Source: Poseidonocella sedimentorum
GTDB lineage: Bacteria > Pseudomonadota > Alphaproteobacteria > Rhodobacterales > Rhodobacteraceae
Length of the DNA stretch: 64,000 nt
Assembly: GCF_900116005.1 (NCBI RefSeq)
Contig: NZ_FOYI01000003.1
Coordinates: forward strand, 248,001-312,000
Reading direction: 5' to 3'
The notes beneath the pieces were generated by a model that searched no databases, was not told the origin of the DNA, and was given only the letters and a program-made list of their open reading frames with translations. The translations under genes and the position numbers were made by a program. Positions 35,170 to 43,948 of the stretch are shown one piece after another (the first letter of the stretch is position 1; the number at the start of each line of letters is the position of its first letter).

Positions 35170-35491
35170 TGGTGCGGACGGCGGGGCTCGAACCCGCACT
35201 CCCATAAGGGAAGCAGATTTTCGTACCACTTCGGCTTTCGCCGCCGCGCCCCCCGCGCGCGGGGGGCCGTTCGTGGTCTGGACTATCCCTTCACCATGAG
35301 CCCCGAAGAGCCGTTAGGCGCCGCCCGTCTAGTCTCTACACCTTCTCCCGGCAACCGGGAGCTTGGCTCGGGATTGGCACGGCGCGAAAGCCCCAGAGCG
35401 TTCCCCGAATTTGAGCGGTTCTACAGCGCGGGTTTCCCCGCGTGCACTCAAGTCATAAGTCTGCTGCGTCTACCGATTTCGCCACGTCCGC
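35170..35491 (-). tRNA. tRNA-Leu (anticodon UAA), interrupted by a group I intron
   Basis: 5' exon 35491-35457 (35 bases) begins GCGGACG and ends GCAGACTT. 3' exon 35221-35170 (52 bases) begins AAAATCTGC and ends CGTCCGCACCA with an encoded CCA. Joined, they give an 87-base class II tRNA: 7-bp acceptor stem, anticodon stem GCAGA/TCTGC with loop CTTAAAA (anticodon TAA), long variable arm (CCC-TTAT-GGG) and T-arm around GGTTCGAGCC. The gene is cut between anticodon positions 34 and 35 by a 235-base insert. Confidence 0.95.
35222..35456 (-). ncRNA. Group I intron in the tRNA-Leu(UAA) anticodon
   Basis: 235 bases, beginning ATGACTTGAG after exon U34 and ending in G before exon A35. P1: exon ACUU pairs with intron GAGU, giving the conserved U-G wobble at the 5' splice site. 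P7: GACUA (in GACTAGACGG, plus 35325-35334) is complementary to UAGUC (in GGATAGTCC, plus 35281-35286), in the usual order. The insertion site is the same as that of cyanobacterial and plastid tRNA-Leu(UAA) introns (subgroup IC3). Too short to encode a homing endonuclease, and none is seen. Expected to self-splice. Confidence 0.9.
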
Positions 35492-35538
35492 ATCGGGGCT
35501 TCCTTGCCACAGGTCGGGTAGGGATGCGAGCCCCGATT

Positions 35539-36126
35539 TCACAGCTCCACCCCCGCGCCCAACCCCGCGCCCTCCGCCGCGTCAAGCATCGGCAGAAGCC
35601 CGCGCTCGGGCAGCCACGGGTTGAGCGCAAGGGCCGCCCGCAGCACCGGCGACGCATCAGCATGCCGGCCCAGCCCGATGAGCGTAAGCGCCTTGCCCGT
35701 CAACGCGCCGGTGTGCTCGGGCGCGCGCGCGAGGGCCGCATCCAGATCGGTGAGCGCCACGGCGTAGTCCCCTTGCAGGTAGCGTGCAAAGGCGCGCTGA
35801 TTGTAGCCCTCCGCATAGTCCGGGCAATAGGCGACGAGCCGGTCGAACTCCCGCACGGCGCCGGGAAAGTCATAGCCCTCGCGCCGCCGCATCCCCCGAT
35901 CGAGGATCTCCTGCGCCGTCGCATCGGGCGCCGCTGCCCAGATCGCCCAGATCCCGCGCGTGAGCGGCGCGGCCGCATCCGCATCCGGCGCCGCCCGCAC
36001 CGCTGCAAAGAGCCGCGCGAGCTCGCCCGACCGGTCCGCGACCGGCGGACACGCCGCCCCCGCCGCCGCGCTCAACCCCGCCAGCGCCGCCGCCAAGGTC
36101 CATCCAAGACACCGCGTCCTCATCAT
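35539..36126 (-). CDS. Secreted TPR-repeat protein
   Basis: 195 residues with a signal peptide (CLGWTLAAALAGLSAAAGAA). Two to three TPR units follow: GYDFPGAVREFDRLVAYCPDYAEGY (here about residues 84-108), then RAFARYLQGDYAVALTDLDAALARAP and a third starting GALTGKALTLIGLGRHADA. Probably a periplasmic scaffold; partners unknown. It lies 48 bases beyond the tRNA-Leu gene on the same strand. Two tandem ATGs make the start ambiguous by one codon. Confidence 0.8.
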   Translation of the reverse strand: MMRTRCLGWTLAAALAGLSAAAGAACPPVADRSGELARLFAAVRAAPDADAAAPLTRGIWAIWAAAPDATAQEILDRGMRRREGYDFPGAVREFDRLVAYCPDYAEGYNQRAFARYLQGDYAVALTDLDAALARAPEHTGALTGKALTLIGLGRHADASPVLRAALALNPWLPERGLLPMLDAAEGAGLGAGVEL

Positions 36127-36233
36127 GCCGCGATGCTACGCGCCGAACTGCCCCAAGGGCAAGCCGCACGCCCGCGACGCCCCGCACCAAAGCCACGCTT
36201 TGCAAGCCGCCGCTTTGCGCATAAGTCTGACCC

Positions 36234-36974
36234 ATGTTCCCGATCCGCGATCACAACCCCTCGACCCACACGCCCGTCATCACCTACGGGCTTATCGCGG
36301 CCAACATCCTGATTTTCCTCAGCTACTGGGGCCTCTTCTCCGATCCGCGCGCGCTCGGCCTTTTCTACCTCGACTATGCCATGATCCCCGCGCGGATCAG
36401 CTCGGGGGGCGGGCTGCCAACGCTGCTGACCTCCATGTTCCTCCACGGCGGGCTGATGCACCTTGCGGGCAACATGCTCTTTCTGTTCATCTTCGGCGAC
36501 AACATGGAAGACGAGATGGGCCACCTGCCCTTCGCGTTCTTCTACCTCGCCTGCGGCATTGGCGCGGGGCTGGTGCATGTGGCCTCCGCTCCCGGCTCGC
36601 CCGTCCCCACCGTCGGCGCCTCGGGCGCGATCGCCGGGGTCATGGGCGGCTACCTGCTGCTCTTCCCGCGCGCCCGCGTGGATATTCTTGTGATCCTCAT
36701 CATCCTCGTCCGAATCTTCCCGATCCCGGCCTGGATCATGCTCATGCTGTGGTTGGGGCTGCAATTCATCGGCGGCGCGGGCGCCGACCCGACATCCGGC
36801 GGCGTCGCCTACTGGGCCCATGCGGGCGGCTTCGTGATCGGCCTTGGCCTCACGGTCCCGCTCTGGCTCCGCCTCGGCGGGCCGGGGTTCTGGCGCCGCA
36901 CAGACGGCCACCCGCCCCATGCAGACGCCACCTACCGCCTCGCCCGGAGCCGGATCCCCAAAGTGCGCCGCTAA
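36234..36974 (+). CDS. Rhomboid family intramembrane serine protease
   Basis: 246 residues, about six membrane helices. Catalytic serine in VGASGAIAGVMGGYL (about residue 128), catalytic His in YWAHAGGFVIG (about 194), and the oxyanion Asn in GLMHLAGNMLFLFIFGDN. It cleaves membrane proteins inside the bilayer. The N-terminus is short, starting MFPIRDHNPSTHTPVITY, as usual in alphaproteobacteria. It could in principle act as a rhombosortase-like enzyme, but the sequence is of the general type. Confidence 0.93.
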   Translation: MFPIRDHNPSTHTPVITYGLIAANILIFLSYWGLFSDPRALGLFYLDYAMIPARISSGGGLPTLLTSMFLHGGLMHLAGNMLFLFIFGDNMEDEMGHLPFAFFYLACGIGAGLVHVASAPGSPVPTVGASGAIAGVMGGYLLLFPRARVDILVILIILVRIFPIPAWIMLMLWLGLQFIGGAGADPTSGGVAYWAHAGGFVIGLGLTVPLWLRLGGPGFWRRTDGHPPHADATYRLARSRIPKVRR

Positions 36975-36986
36975 AGGAGCCGCCCC

Positions 36987-37352
36987 ATGACCGAGACCCA
37001 CAGATTGACCTGCCACTGCGGCGCCGTGGAACTGCGCGTCCGCCTCAGCGATGGGCTCGCAACCGCCCGGCGCTGCGATTGCTCCTTCTGCCGCCGCCGC
37101 GGCGCGCCGGCCGTCTCGGTCCCGCTGGACGGGCTGGAGATCGTCAAGGGCGAGAGCAACCTCACGCTCTACACCTGGGGCACCCACACCGCGCAACACC
37201 ACTTCTGCGCCACCTGCGGCATCTACACCCATCACCGCCGCCGCTCGGACCCCAATGAGTACGGCGTCAACATGGGCGCGCTCGACGGCATCAACCCGGC
37301 CGCGCACGACATCCCCTGGTCCGACGGCGTGAACCACCCCTCCGACACCTGA
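36987..37352 (+). CDS. GFA family (CENP-V/glutathione-dependent formaldehyde-activating) protein
   Basis: 121 residues. Zinc-binding cysteines in the expected spacing: CHCGAVEL, CDCSFCRRRG and FCATCGIY. The family binds two zinc ions; the founding enzyme condenses formaldehyde with glutathione, but most members have unknown activity. 12 bases after the rhomboid gene, so probably cotranscribed. Confidence 0.88.
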   Translation: MTETHRLTCHCGAVELRVRLSDGLATARRCDCSFCRRRGAPAVSVPLDGLEIVKGESNLTLYTWGTHTAQHHFCATCGIYTHHRRRSDPNEYGVNMGALDGINPAAHDIPWSDGVNHPSDT

Positions 37353-37398
37353 ACCGCTGCTTCGGTGGGCCCCCGAGCGCCAATAGACCAATAACCGC

Positions 37399-37423
37399 GC
37401 GCGTCGCAGACGCGCACCTTTCA
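37399..37423. repeat. Short intergenic palindrome plus CTTTCA, copy 2
   Basis: Arms GCGCGTC/GACGCGC around GCA, followed by ACCTTTCA. Shares CGCGCACCTTTCA with 19225-19237. The rest of the gap 37353-37540 shows no gene. Confidence 0.45.
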
Positions 37424-37540
37424 ATACCCCCGCTCACGCCGTTGTTGCTTCTGGAACCCGGGCGCATCTGGTAAAGCCCGAACCCATTGCCGACCGGCAA
37501 ACGATTGTCTCCGCCCGAAAGAGGCCGCTGGATCAGGACC

Positions 37541-37891
37541 ATGAGCCCCAAAGCCAAACCCTATTCCCTGGGCCGCACCATCGCCGTCGGTCTGGCGATC
37601 GCCGCGTCCTTCGCGATCCTGTCGCTGTTTTTCCTCTACCTGCAGGCCAGGGGCAACCTGCAACGCCTCGCCGGTGAGGTGGTCGCGGTCAGTCAGGTCG
37701 GCGTGAGCGTGCAAAACGCCCGCGGGGACATCACCGCCGTGACCGTCCCCCTCGACGCCGAGCTTCACGGGATGGCCTCGTTCAGGGAACTGGAGCCGGG
37801 CCAGCACGTCATGATCCGCGGCAGGATCCTTGACGATGGCACCTTTGAGGTGGACCGCATGCGGACCCTGACCGAAGGGCCGGTGCGATGA
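37541..37891 (+). CDS. Membrane-anchored OB-fold-like protein
   Basis: 116 residues from the ATG at 37541. One N-terminal membrane helix (TIAVGLAIAASFAILSLFFL) followed by a small beta-rich domain (GEVVAVSQVGVSVQNARGD, VMIRGRILDDGTFEVDRMRT) resembling an OB-fold (DUF5666-like). The stop overlaps the next start (ATGA), so the two proteins probably act together at the membrane. No further family recognised. Confidence 0.65.
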   Translation: MSPKAKPYSLGRTIAVGLAIAASFAILSLFFLYLQARGNLQRLAGEVVAVSQVGVSVQNARGDITAVTVPLDAELHGMASFRELEPGQHVMIRGRILDDGTFEVDRMRTLTEGPVR

Positions 37892-38484
37892 CCGCCGAGG
37901 GCATCGCGCCCCGGCGCAAGCGCGGCCGGAAGATCACCAGCGCCGCCATGGCCATCGGCGCCTATATCGCGATTTCCATCGCAGTGGCCAGCTTTCCCGC
38001 GGAGGATCTCATCGACGCGGTCGGCGCGACCAATGCCTATGTCCTGATGTTCTCGCTCGGCATGATCGGCGGCTTCACCACCTTCACCGGCATCCCCTAT
38101 CACCTTGTTCTGATGAGCCTCGCCGCGAGCGGGCTCAGCCCCGTGGCCCTCGGCGTCAGCACTGCGATGGGGGTGATGCTCGGCGACAGCACGATGTATC
38201 TGGTCGGGAGCAAGGTCAAATCCAGCATGCCGCCGCGGATCGAGGCCACGATCGAGCACCTCGCCGAACGCATGGCGCGGCATCCGAGGCTGGTGCCGCC
38301 GGCGCTGGTGACCTATGGCGCTGTCTCTCCCTTTTCCAACGACTTCGTCGTCGCCTCGCTCAGCATGATCGGCTACAGCTATTGGCGCACGATCCTCCCG
38401 CTCGCGATGGGAAACACTCTTTACAATATCGCCCTGGCCTACCTCGGGCTCTATGCCTACGACGCGATCGTCGACTGGTTCTGA
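37888..38484 (+). CDS. Integral membrane protein of unknown family (DedA-like features)
   Basis: 198 residues with about five hydrophobic segments. The layout, a short helix MAIGAYIAISIAVASFP, a re-entrant-like FTTFTGIPYHLVLMSLA, then GDSTMYLVGSKVKSS and a C-terminal pair of helices with YWRTILPLAMGN, recalls DedA/VTT or small exporter proteins, but I cannot place it firmly. A basic N-terminus (RRKRGRK) suggests the N-in orientation. Coupled to the upstream OB-fold-like gene. Confidence 0.6.
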   Translation: MTAEGIAPRRKRGRKITSAAMAIGAYIAISIAVASFPAEDLIDAVGATNAYVLMFSLGMIGGFTTFTGIPYHLVLMSLAASGLSPVALGVSTAMGVMLGDSTMYLVGSKVKSSMPPRIEATIEHLAERMARHPRLVPPALVTYGAVSPFSNDFVVASLSMIGYSYWRTILPLAMGNTLYNIALAYLGLYAYDAIVDWF

Positions 38485-38523
38485 CGCCTCCGAGTTGACC
38501 GCCGAGTTAGCCGCCGCGCCCGT

Positions 38524-39333
38524 CTATTCAGCGATGAGCAGTTCGACCCCCCGGTCCTCGAAGCGCTTGGCATCGGCGTCCGAGATCCCGTCGTCGGTGA
38601 TGAAGGTCTGGATCAGATCCAGATCGCCAAGCCGGGTGAAGGAGGATTGGTTGATCTTGGTGCTGTCGGCCACGAGATAGACATGCTGCGCGGCCTTGAT
38701 CATCGCCTGTTTGAGCTGGAGATCGGCAAAGGACGGGTAGGTAAGCCCGGCTTCCACATCGACCCCGGCGGTGGCCAGAAACAACCGGCCCGCGAGGATG
38801 TTGCGGAAATACTCCACCGAGGTATCGCCGGTCAGCGACAGTGTCGGCGGTTTGAACTGCCCGCCGGGCATGTGGATCTCGAACCCCGGGACGGAGCCGA
38901 GCGTCAGGGCGATGTTGAGCGCATTGGTGATCACCGTGAGATCGCGCCGGTCCTGAAGCCGCGTGGCGATTTCGGTGGTCGTCGTGCCGGCATCGAGGAT
39001 GATGGTCTCGCGGTTCTGCACCAGCTTGGCCGCCGCCGCGCCAATCTTGCGCTTGCGGTCCATCTCGACACGGTGATGCAGGGACATGGAGGTCACGTCT
39101 TCGGGCATGGAGACCAGAAACGCGCCGCCGTGTTCGCGCTTGATCCGCCCGGAGTCTTCGAGCCGCTCCAGATCGGTGCGGATCGTGGCTTCGGTCACGT
39201 TGAAGGTCGTGGCCAGATCGCGCACGCGGGCTGACCCCTCTTCCTCGATCCACGCCATGATCCGTTGTCGCCGCGCGGTGGATAGCATGCCCTGCGCGGG
39301 TCGAGCCTCGGGCTGACCACTTCCTTTCGCCAT
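38524..39333 (-). CDS. DeoR family transcriptional regulator
   Basis: 269 residues from the ATG at 39333; a GTG four codons upstream (39345) is an alternative. N-terminal winged helix: RRQRIMAWIEEEGSARVRDL then FNVTEATIRTDLERLEDSG. C-terminal sugar-phosphate sensor with ILDAGTTTTEIATRL, ITNALNIALTL and YLVADSTKINQSSF. Members usually repress sugar operons and respond to a phosphorylated intermediate. It is the last gene of the ABC-transporter arm and likely controls both arms of the locus. Confidence 0.9.
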   Translation of the reverse strand: MAKGSGQPEARPAQGMLSTARRQRIMAWIEEEGSARVRDLATTFNVTEATIRTDLERLEDSGRIKREHGGAFLVSMPEDVTSMSLHHRVEMDRKRKIGAAAAKLVQNRETIILDAGTTTTEIATRLQDRRDLTVITNALNIALTLGSVPGFEIHMPGGQFKPPTLSLTGDTSVEYFRNILAGRLFLATAGVDVEAGLTYPSFADLQLKQAMIKAAQHVYLVADSTKINQSSFTRLGDLDLIQTFITDDGISDADAKRFEDRGVELLIAE

Positions 39334-39398
39334 GTTGACCTTCACTCCAGATCCGTTTCGGTGGGTCTAGCCTGCGGACAGGGGGCGCGCAACGGGCG

Positions 39399-40439
39399 CT
39401 AATGCGCCTCCTGCGTCAGGGCGATGCGCGCGCTGAGCTTGCGTTGCCATTGATCGATGACCACCGCGGCGATGATCACAAGCCCCTTGATGACCATCTG
39501 CCAGAAACTCGACACCCCCATCATGATGAGCCCGTCCGACAGGATCCCGATCACGAAAGCGCCGATGATCGTGCCCCAGATCCGCCCGCGCCCGCCCGCC
39601 ATCGAGGTCCCGCCCAGCACGGCGGCGGCGATGGCGTTGAGCTCGAAAAACTCCCCGGTCGCCGGGTGGGCGGCGCGCAGTTGCGACGCGATCACGATCC
39701 CCACGATCGCCGCCATGAGGCCCGAAAACATGTAGACGAACAGCTTGGTGCGATCGACGTTCACACCCGAAAGCGCCGCGCCCCGCTCGTTGCCGCCCGT
39801 GGCATAGATCGCGCGGCCCAGCGGGGTCCGGCGGGAGATGTAGATCGCCACGGCGGTCACCGCGACGAGGATCCAGATCATCATCGGCACGCCCAGAAAC
39901 GTGCCCGCGCCGATGGCGGGAAAGGAGGCGGAGCCGTAGGTCCCGGACCCGTTGAGGTTGGGAAAGGTCCGCCCGCCCGACATCAGAAGCGCCGCGCCCC
40001 GGGCGACGTAGAGCGTGCCCAGCGTCGCGATGAAGGGCGCCACATGGAGCTTGGTGATCAGTATCCCGTTGATCCAGCCCACGAAAACCCCCACCGCGCA
40101 GGTGATCAGGACGATCTCCAGCGTGTTGAACTGGATCGACCAGCCGAGCCCGAGGTCTATGCCGTAGAGCACAAGGTATCCCGCGACCATACCGGTCAGC
40201 CCGACGGTCGAGCCGACGGAAAGATCGATTCCGCCGGTGATGATGACGAAGGTCATCCCGATGGCGAGGAAGGCGTTGATCGCCACGTGTTTCGAGATCA
40301 GGACCGCGTTGTCCACCGACAGGAAATTCGGGGCCATGATGGCGAAGACGGTGAAGACGACGATCAAAGCGACGTAGGTGCGCAGCTCTAGCAGCGTCAG
40401 CAGCCAGTTGCGAGAGGGCGCGCCGGGTCGGGCGGTCAT
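39399..40439 (-). CDS. Sugar ABC transporter permease (RbsC family)
   Basis: 346 residues from the ATG at 40439, chosen for its ATGA overlap with the ATPase stop; an ATG at 40454 gives 5 more residues. About 10 helices; family motifs AINAFLAIGMTFVIITGGIDLSVGS (here about residues 60-84), NGILITKLHVAPFIATLGT and LNAIAAAVLGGTSMAGGRG. Forms the membrane channel with the ATPase encoded upstream. Confidence 0.93.
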   Translation of the reverse strand: MTARPGAPSRNWLLTLLELRTYVALIVVFTVFAIMAPNFLSVDNAVLISKHVAINAFLAIGMTFVIITGGIDLSVGSTVGLTGMVAGYLVLYGIDLGLGWSIQFNTLEIVLITCAVGVFVGWINGILITKLHVAPFIATLGTLYVARGAALLMSGGRTFPNLNGSGTYGSASFPAIGAGTFLGVPMMIWILVAVTAVAIYISRRTPLGRAIYATGGNERGAALSGVNVDRTKLFVYMFSGLMAAIVGIVIASQLRAAHPATGEFFELNAIAAAVLGGTSMAGGRGRIWGTIIGAFVIGILSDGLIMMGVSSFWQMVIKGLVIIAAVVIDQWQRKLSARIALTQEAH

Positions 40440-42001
40440 GGTTGCATCGGCCATTCGGCATTGTCCTTCTTCGAAACCGGGATCGCACCGGCCTTGGCAG
40501 GGTTGGCCGCCGTCACGACATCGGAGGCCGGCGCGCCGTGCGGGAATTCACGCGTCACCCGGCCATCGGCCATCACGAGGATCCGGTCCGAGAGGGCCAG
40601 CACCTCCTCGATATCGGAGGTGACGAAAACGATCGCCAGACCCTCGGCGGCCAGTTTGCGGATGGTGCGATAGATCTCGGCCTTGGCGCCGATGTCGATC
40701 CCGCGCGAGGGCTCGTCCATCAGCAGGACCTTGGGCTCGGTCATCAGCGCCTTGCCGATCACGACCTTCTGCTGGTTCCCCCCCGAGAGGGAGGAGACAG
40801 GGTTTTCCGCCGAGGCGACCTTGATCGTCAGCCGCTTGATGAACTCGCTGGCCTTCGAGGCCTCGATCGCCGGCGAGAGGTCGAACCAGCGCGCCAGCCG
40901 CGGGAGCGAGGAAAGCGTCAGGTTCTCGCGGATCGCCATGACCTGCACCAGACCGTCGCGTTTGCGATCCTCCGGCACGATGGCGATCCCGCGCTGGATC
41001 CGCTGGCCGACGGTGCAGCCGTCAAGCGGGCGGCCGTCGACTTCGATGGTGCCCCGGGCCGTCGGGTGCTGGCCCATGACGCATTCGAGGAACTCCGACC
41101 GCCCCGCCCCCATGAGGCCGTAGACCCCGAGCACCTCACCGGCGCGCACGGACATGGAGACGTGATCGACCGTCCAGCCGCCGCCCGCCCGCGCGAGCGA
41201 GACATCGCGCGCCTCGAACATCGTGGGGCCGTAATCATGGGTGATCTCCGAGGCGAAATCCTTGGATTTGTCGCCGATCATCGCGCGGACGATCCACGGG
41301 ATATCGACCCCCTCCATCGAGCGCGCGCCGGTGATCTCGCCATCCCGGAGCACGGTGATGTAATCGCCGATCCGGATCAATTCCTCCAGCCTGTGCGAAA
41401 TATAGACGATCCCCACGCCCTGGGCCTTGAGGTCTTCGATGATGCGAAACAGCACGTTGACCTCCTGCGCCGAGAGCGCGGACGTCGGCTCATCGAGGAT
41501 GAGGATGTTGGTATCCTGCGCCAGCGCCTTCGCGATCTCGACGATCTGCTGCTGACCGATGCGCAAATGCCCGAGGGTCGTTTCGGGCGCGATCTTCTGC
41601 TCGAGGCGCGCCATCAGCGCGCGGGTGCGCTCCAGTACTTCGTTGTCCTTCACGTCCACGCCAAACCGTGTCGGCTCGCGCCCCATGAAGACATTCTCGG
41701 CCACGGTCATCTCGGGAAAGAGGTTCAATTCCTGAAACACGATCCCGACCCCGGCAGTGACCGCGTCGTCCTTGGAGCGGAACTGTTTTTCCTCTCCACC
41801 GACCAGAATCCTGCCCTCGGTCAGATCCTCGACCCCGGCGATGACCTTCATCAAGGTCGACTTTCCGGCCCCGTTCTCGCCGACGAGCACGTTGACGGCG
41901 CCCATCCGGATATCGAAATCGACGCCCTTGAGCGCCCGGGTGCCGGGATAGACCTTCACCGCATTGCGCACCTGAAGGCCGATGGGATGATCCGCGCTCA
42001 T
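40436..42001 (-). CDS. Sugar ABC transporter ATP-binding protein (RbsA family, double ABC)
   Basis: 521 residues with two ABC domains. First: Walker A GENGAGKSTLMKV, signature LRIGQQQIVEIAKAL, Walker B ILILDEPTSAL. Second: degenerate Walker A region GLMGAGRSEFLE, signature SLSGGNQQKVVIGKAL, Walker B VLLMDEPSRGID. Typical of CUT2 importers for monosaccharides. Start overlaps the DUF2291 stop by ATGA. Confidence 0.95.
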   Translation of the reverse strand: MSADHPIGLQVRNAVKVYPGTRALKGVDFDIRMGAVNVLVGENGAGKSTLMKVIAGVEDLTEGRILVGGEEKQFRSKDDAVTAGVGIVFQELNLFPEMTVAENVFMGREPTRFGVDVKDNEVLERTRALMARLEQKIAPETTLGHLRIGQQQIVEIAKALAQDTNILILDEPTSALSAQEVNVLFRIIEDLKAQGVGIVYISHRLEELIRIGDYITVLRDGEITGARSMEGVDIPWIVRAMIGDKSKDFASEITHDYGPTMFEARDVSLARAGGGWTVDHVSMSVRAGEVLGVYGLMGAGRSEFLECVMGQHPTARGTIEVDGRPLDGCTVGQRIQRGIAIVPEDRKRDGLVQVMAIRENLTLSSLPRLARWFDLSPAIEASKASEFIKRLTIKVASAENPVSSLSGGNQQKVVIGKALMTEPKVLLMDEPSRGIDIGAKAEIYRTIRKLAAEGLAIVFVTSDIEEVLALSDRILVMADGRVTREFPHGAPASDVVTAANPAKAGAIPVSKKDNAEWPMQP

Positions 42002-42648
42002 TCGACGACCTCGAAGTCGATCGGCGTCACCACGAGATCGCCATCGGCGGCCTTGAGCGGCACCACCCCGGTGAAGCGGACCGTCGCGCCCACGGGCACG
42101 TCTTCGACCGCGACGAGCGCGGGCTTGATCCGGTCGTTGATGGCGCGGGCCAGCTTGGCGAATTCGATCTGGTCGCGGAAATCATCGAAGTTGTAGAACG
42201 GCGCGGCATCGCGCAGGGCGGTGCCCCGGATCACCGGGCCGAGCTGCAGGCGCAGATCGCTCTCCCCGTCGCCATCGACGTCGACATCGGCCGTCCGGGC
42301 CGAGCTGTCGAGCCGGTTGGCCACCACGCGCCCCTCATCGCGCAGAGCGAAATTCCACGCCGCCCCCTGCCCCGCGCCGCGGTTGGCATGGGCCTCGCCG
42401 GCGCTGTCGAGCCCGGCCGACAGGGCGGTGCGCAAACCTTCGAGGTCAAGCGCGCGCTGCGCGACGAGCGGCAGGAGCTCGGCCTCGAAACTCTCTTCGA
42501 GCCGCGCGGTATTGCGCGCATCGTCCCCGTCCGGTCCGGCCGGGATCTCCGCCGGGGCGTTCTCGTCCTCGAACACGATCTGACAGCCGCTCAGGGCCGC
42601 GACGCCGCAGAGCACAAGCGCAAGCGCAAGCGCAAGAAATCGGATCAT
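41998..42648 (-). CDS. DUF2291 periplasmic lipoprotein in a sugar ABC operon
   Basis: 216 residues from the ATG at 42648, with GGGGAG upstream. Lipobox-like LSGCQIVF near residue 21 suggests a lipid-anchored periplasmic protein. The body matches DUF2291 in length and in YNFDDFRDQIEFAKLARAIN and VRFTGVVPLKAADG. DUF2291 genes recur in CUT2 sugar operons of alphaproteobacteria; they may assist uptake. Function not established. Confidence 0.82.
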   Translation of the reverse strand: MIRFLALALALVLCGVAALSGCQIVFEDENAPAEIPAGPDGDDARNTARLEESFEAELLPLVAQRALDLEGLRTALSAGLDSAGEAHANRGAGQGAAWNFALRDEGRVVANRLDSSARTADVDVDGDGESDLRLQLGPVIRGTALRDAAPFYNFDDFRDQIEFAKLARAINDRIKPALVAVEDVPVGATVRFTGVVPLKAADGDLVVTPIDFEVVE

Positions 42649-42713
42649 CTGGCACTCCCCAAACCAGCCGAATGGGAGGGGCGCTGCGCGCACCCCTCCG
42701 AAGGGTCGGGCCA

Positions 42714-43900
<1,187 letters not shown>

Positions 43901-43948
43901 TAATCCAGATGGCAGTGGACCGCGAGGTTGAGTCTGGCGAGAGGACCG

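Noticed and set aside
35167..36312. Plus-strand frame across the tRNA-Leu intron and TPR gene, considered as an intron-encoded protein
   Set aside because: It is on the opposite strand, runs through tRNA exons and lacks homing endonuclease motifs.
36123..37424. Open frame of 433 codons antisense to the rhomboid and GFA genes
   Set aside because: His/Asp/Gly-rich shadow sequence without motifs, covering two good genes.
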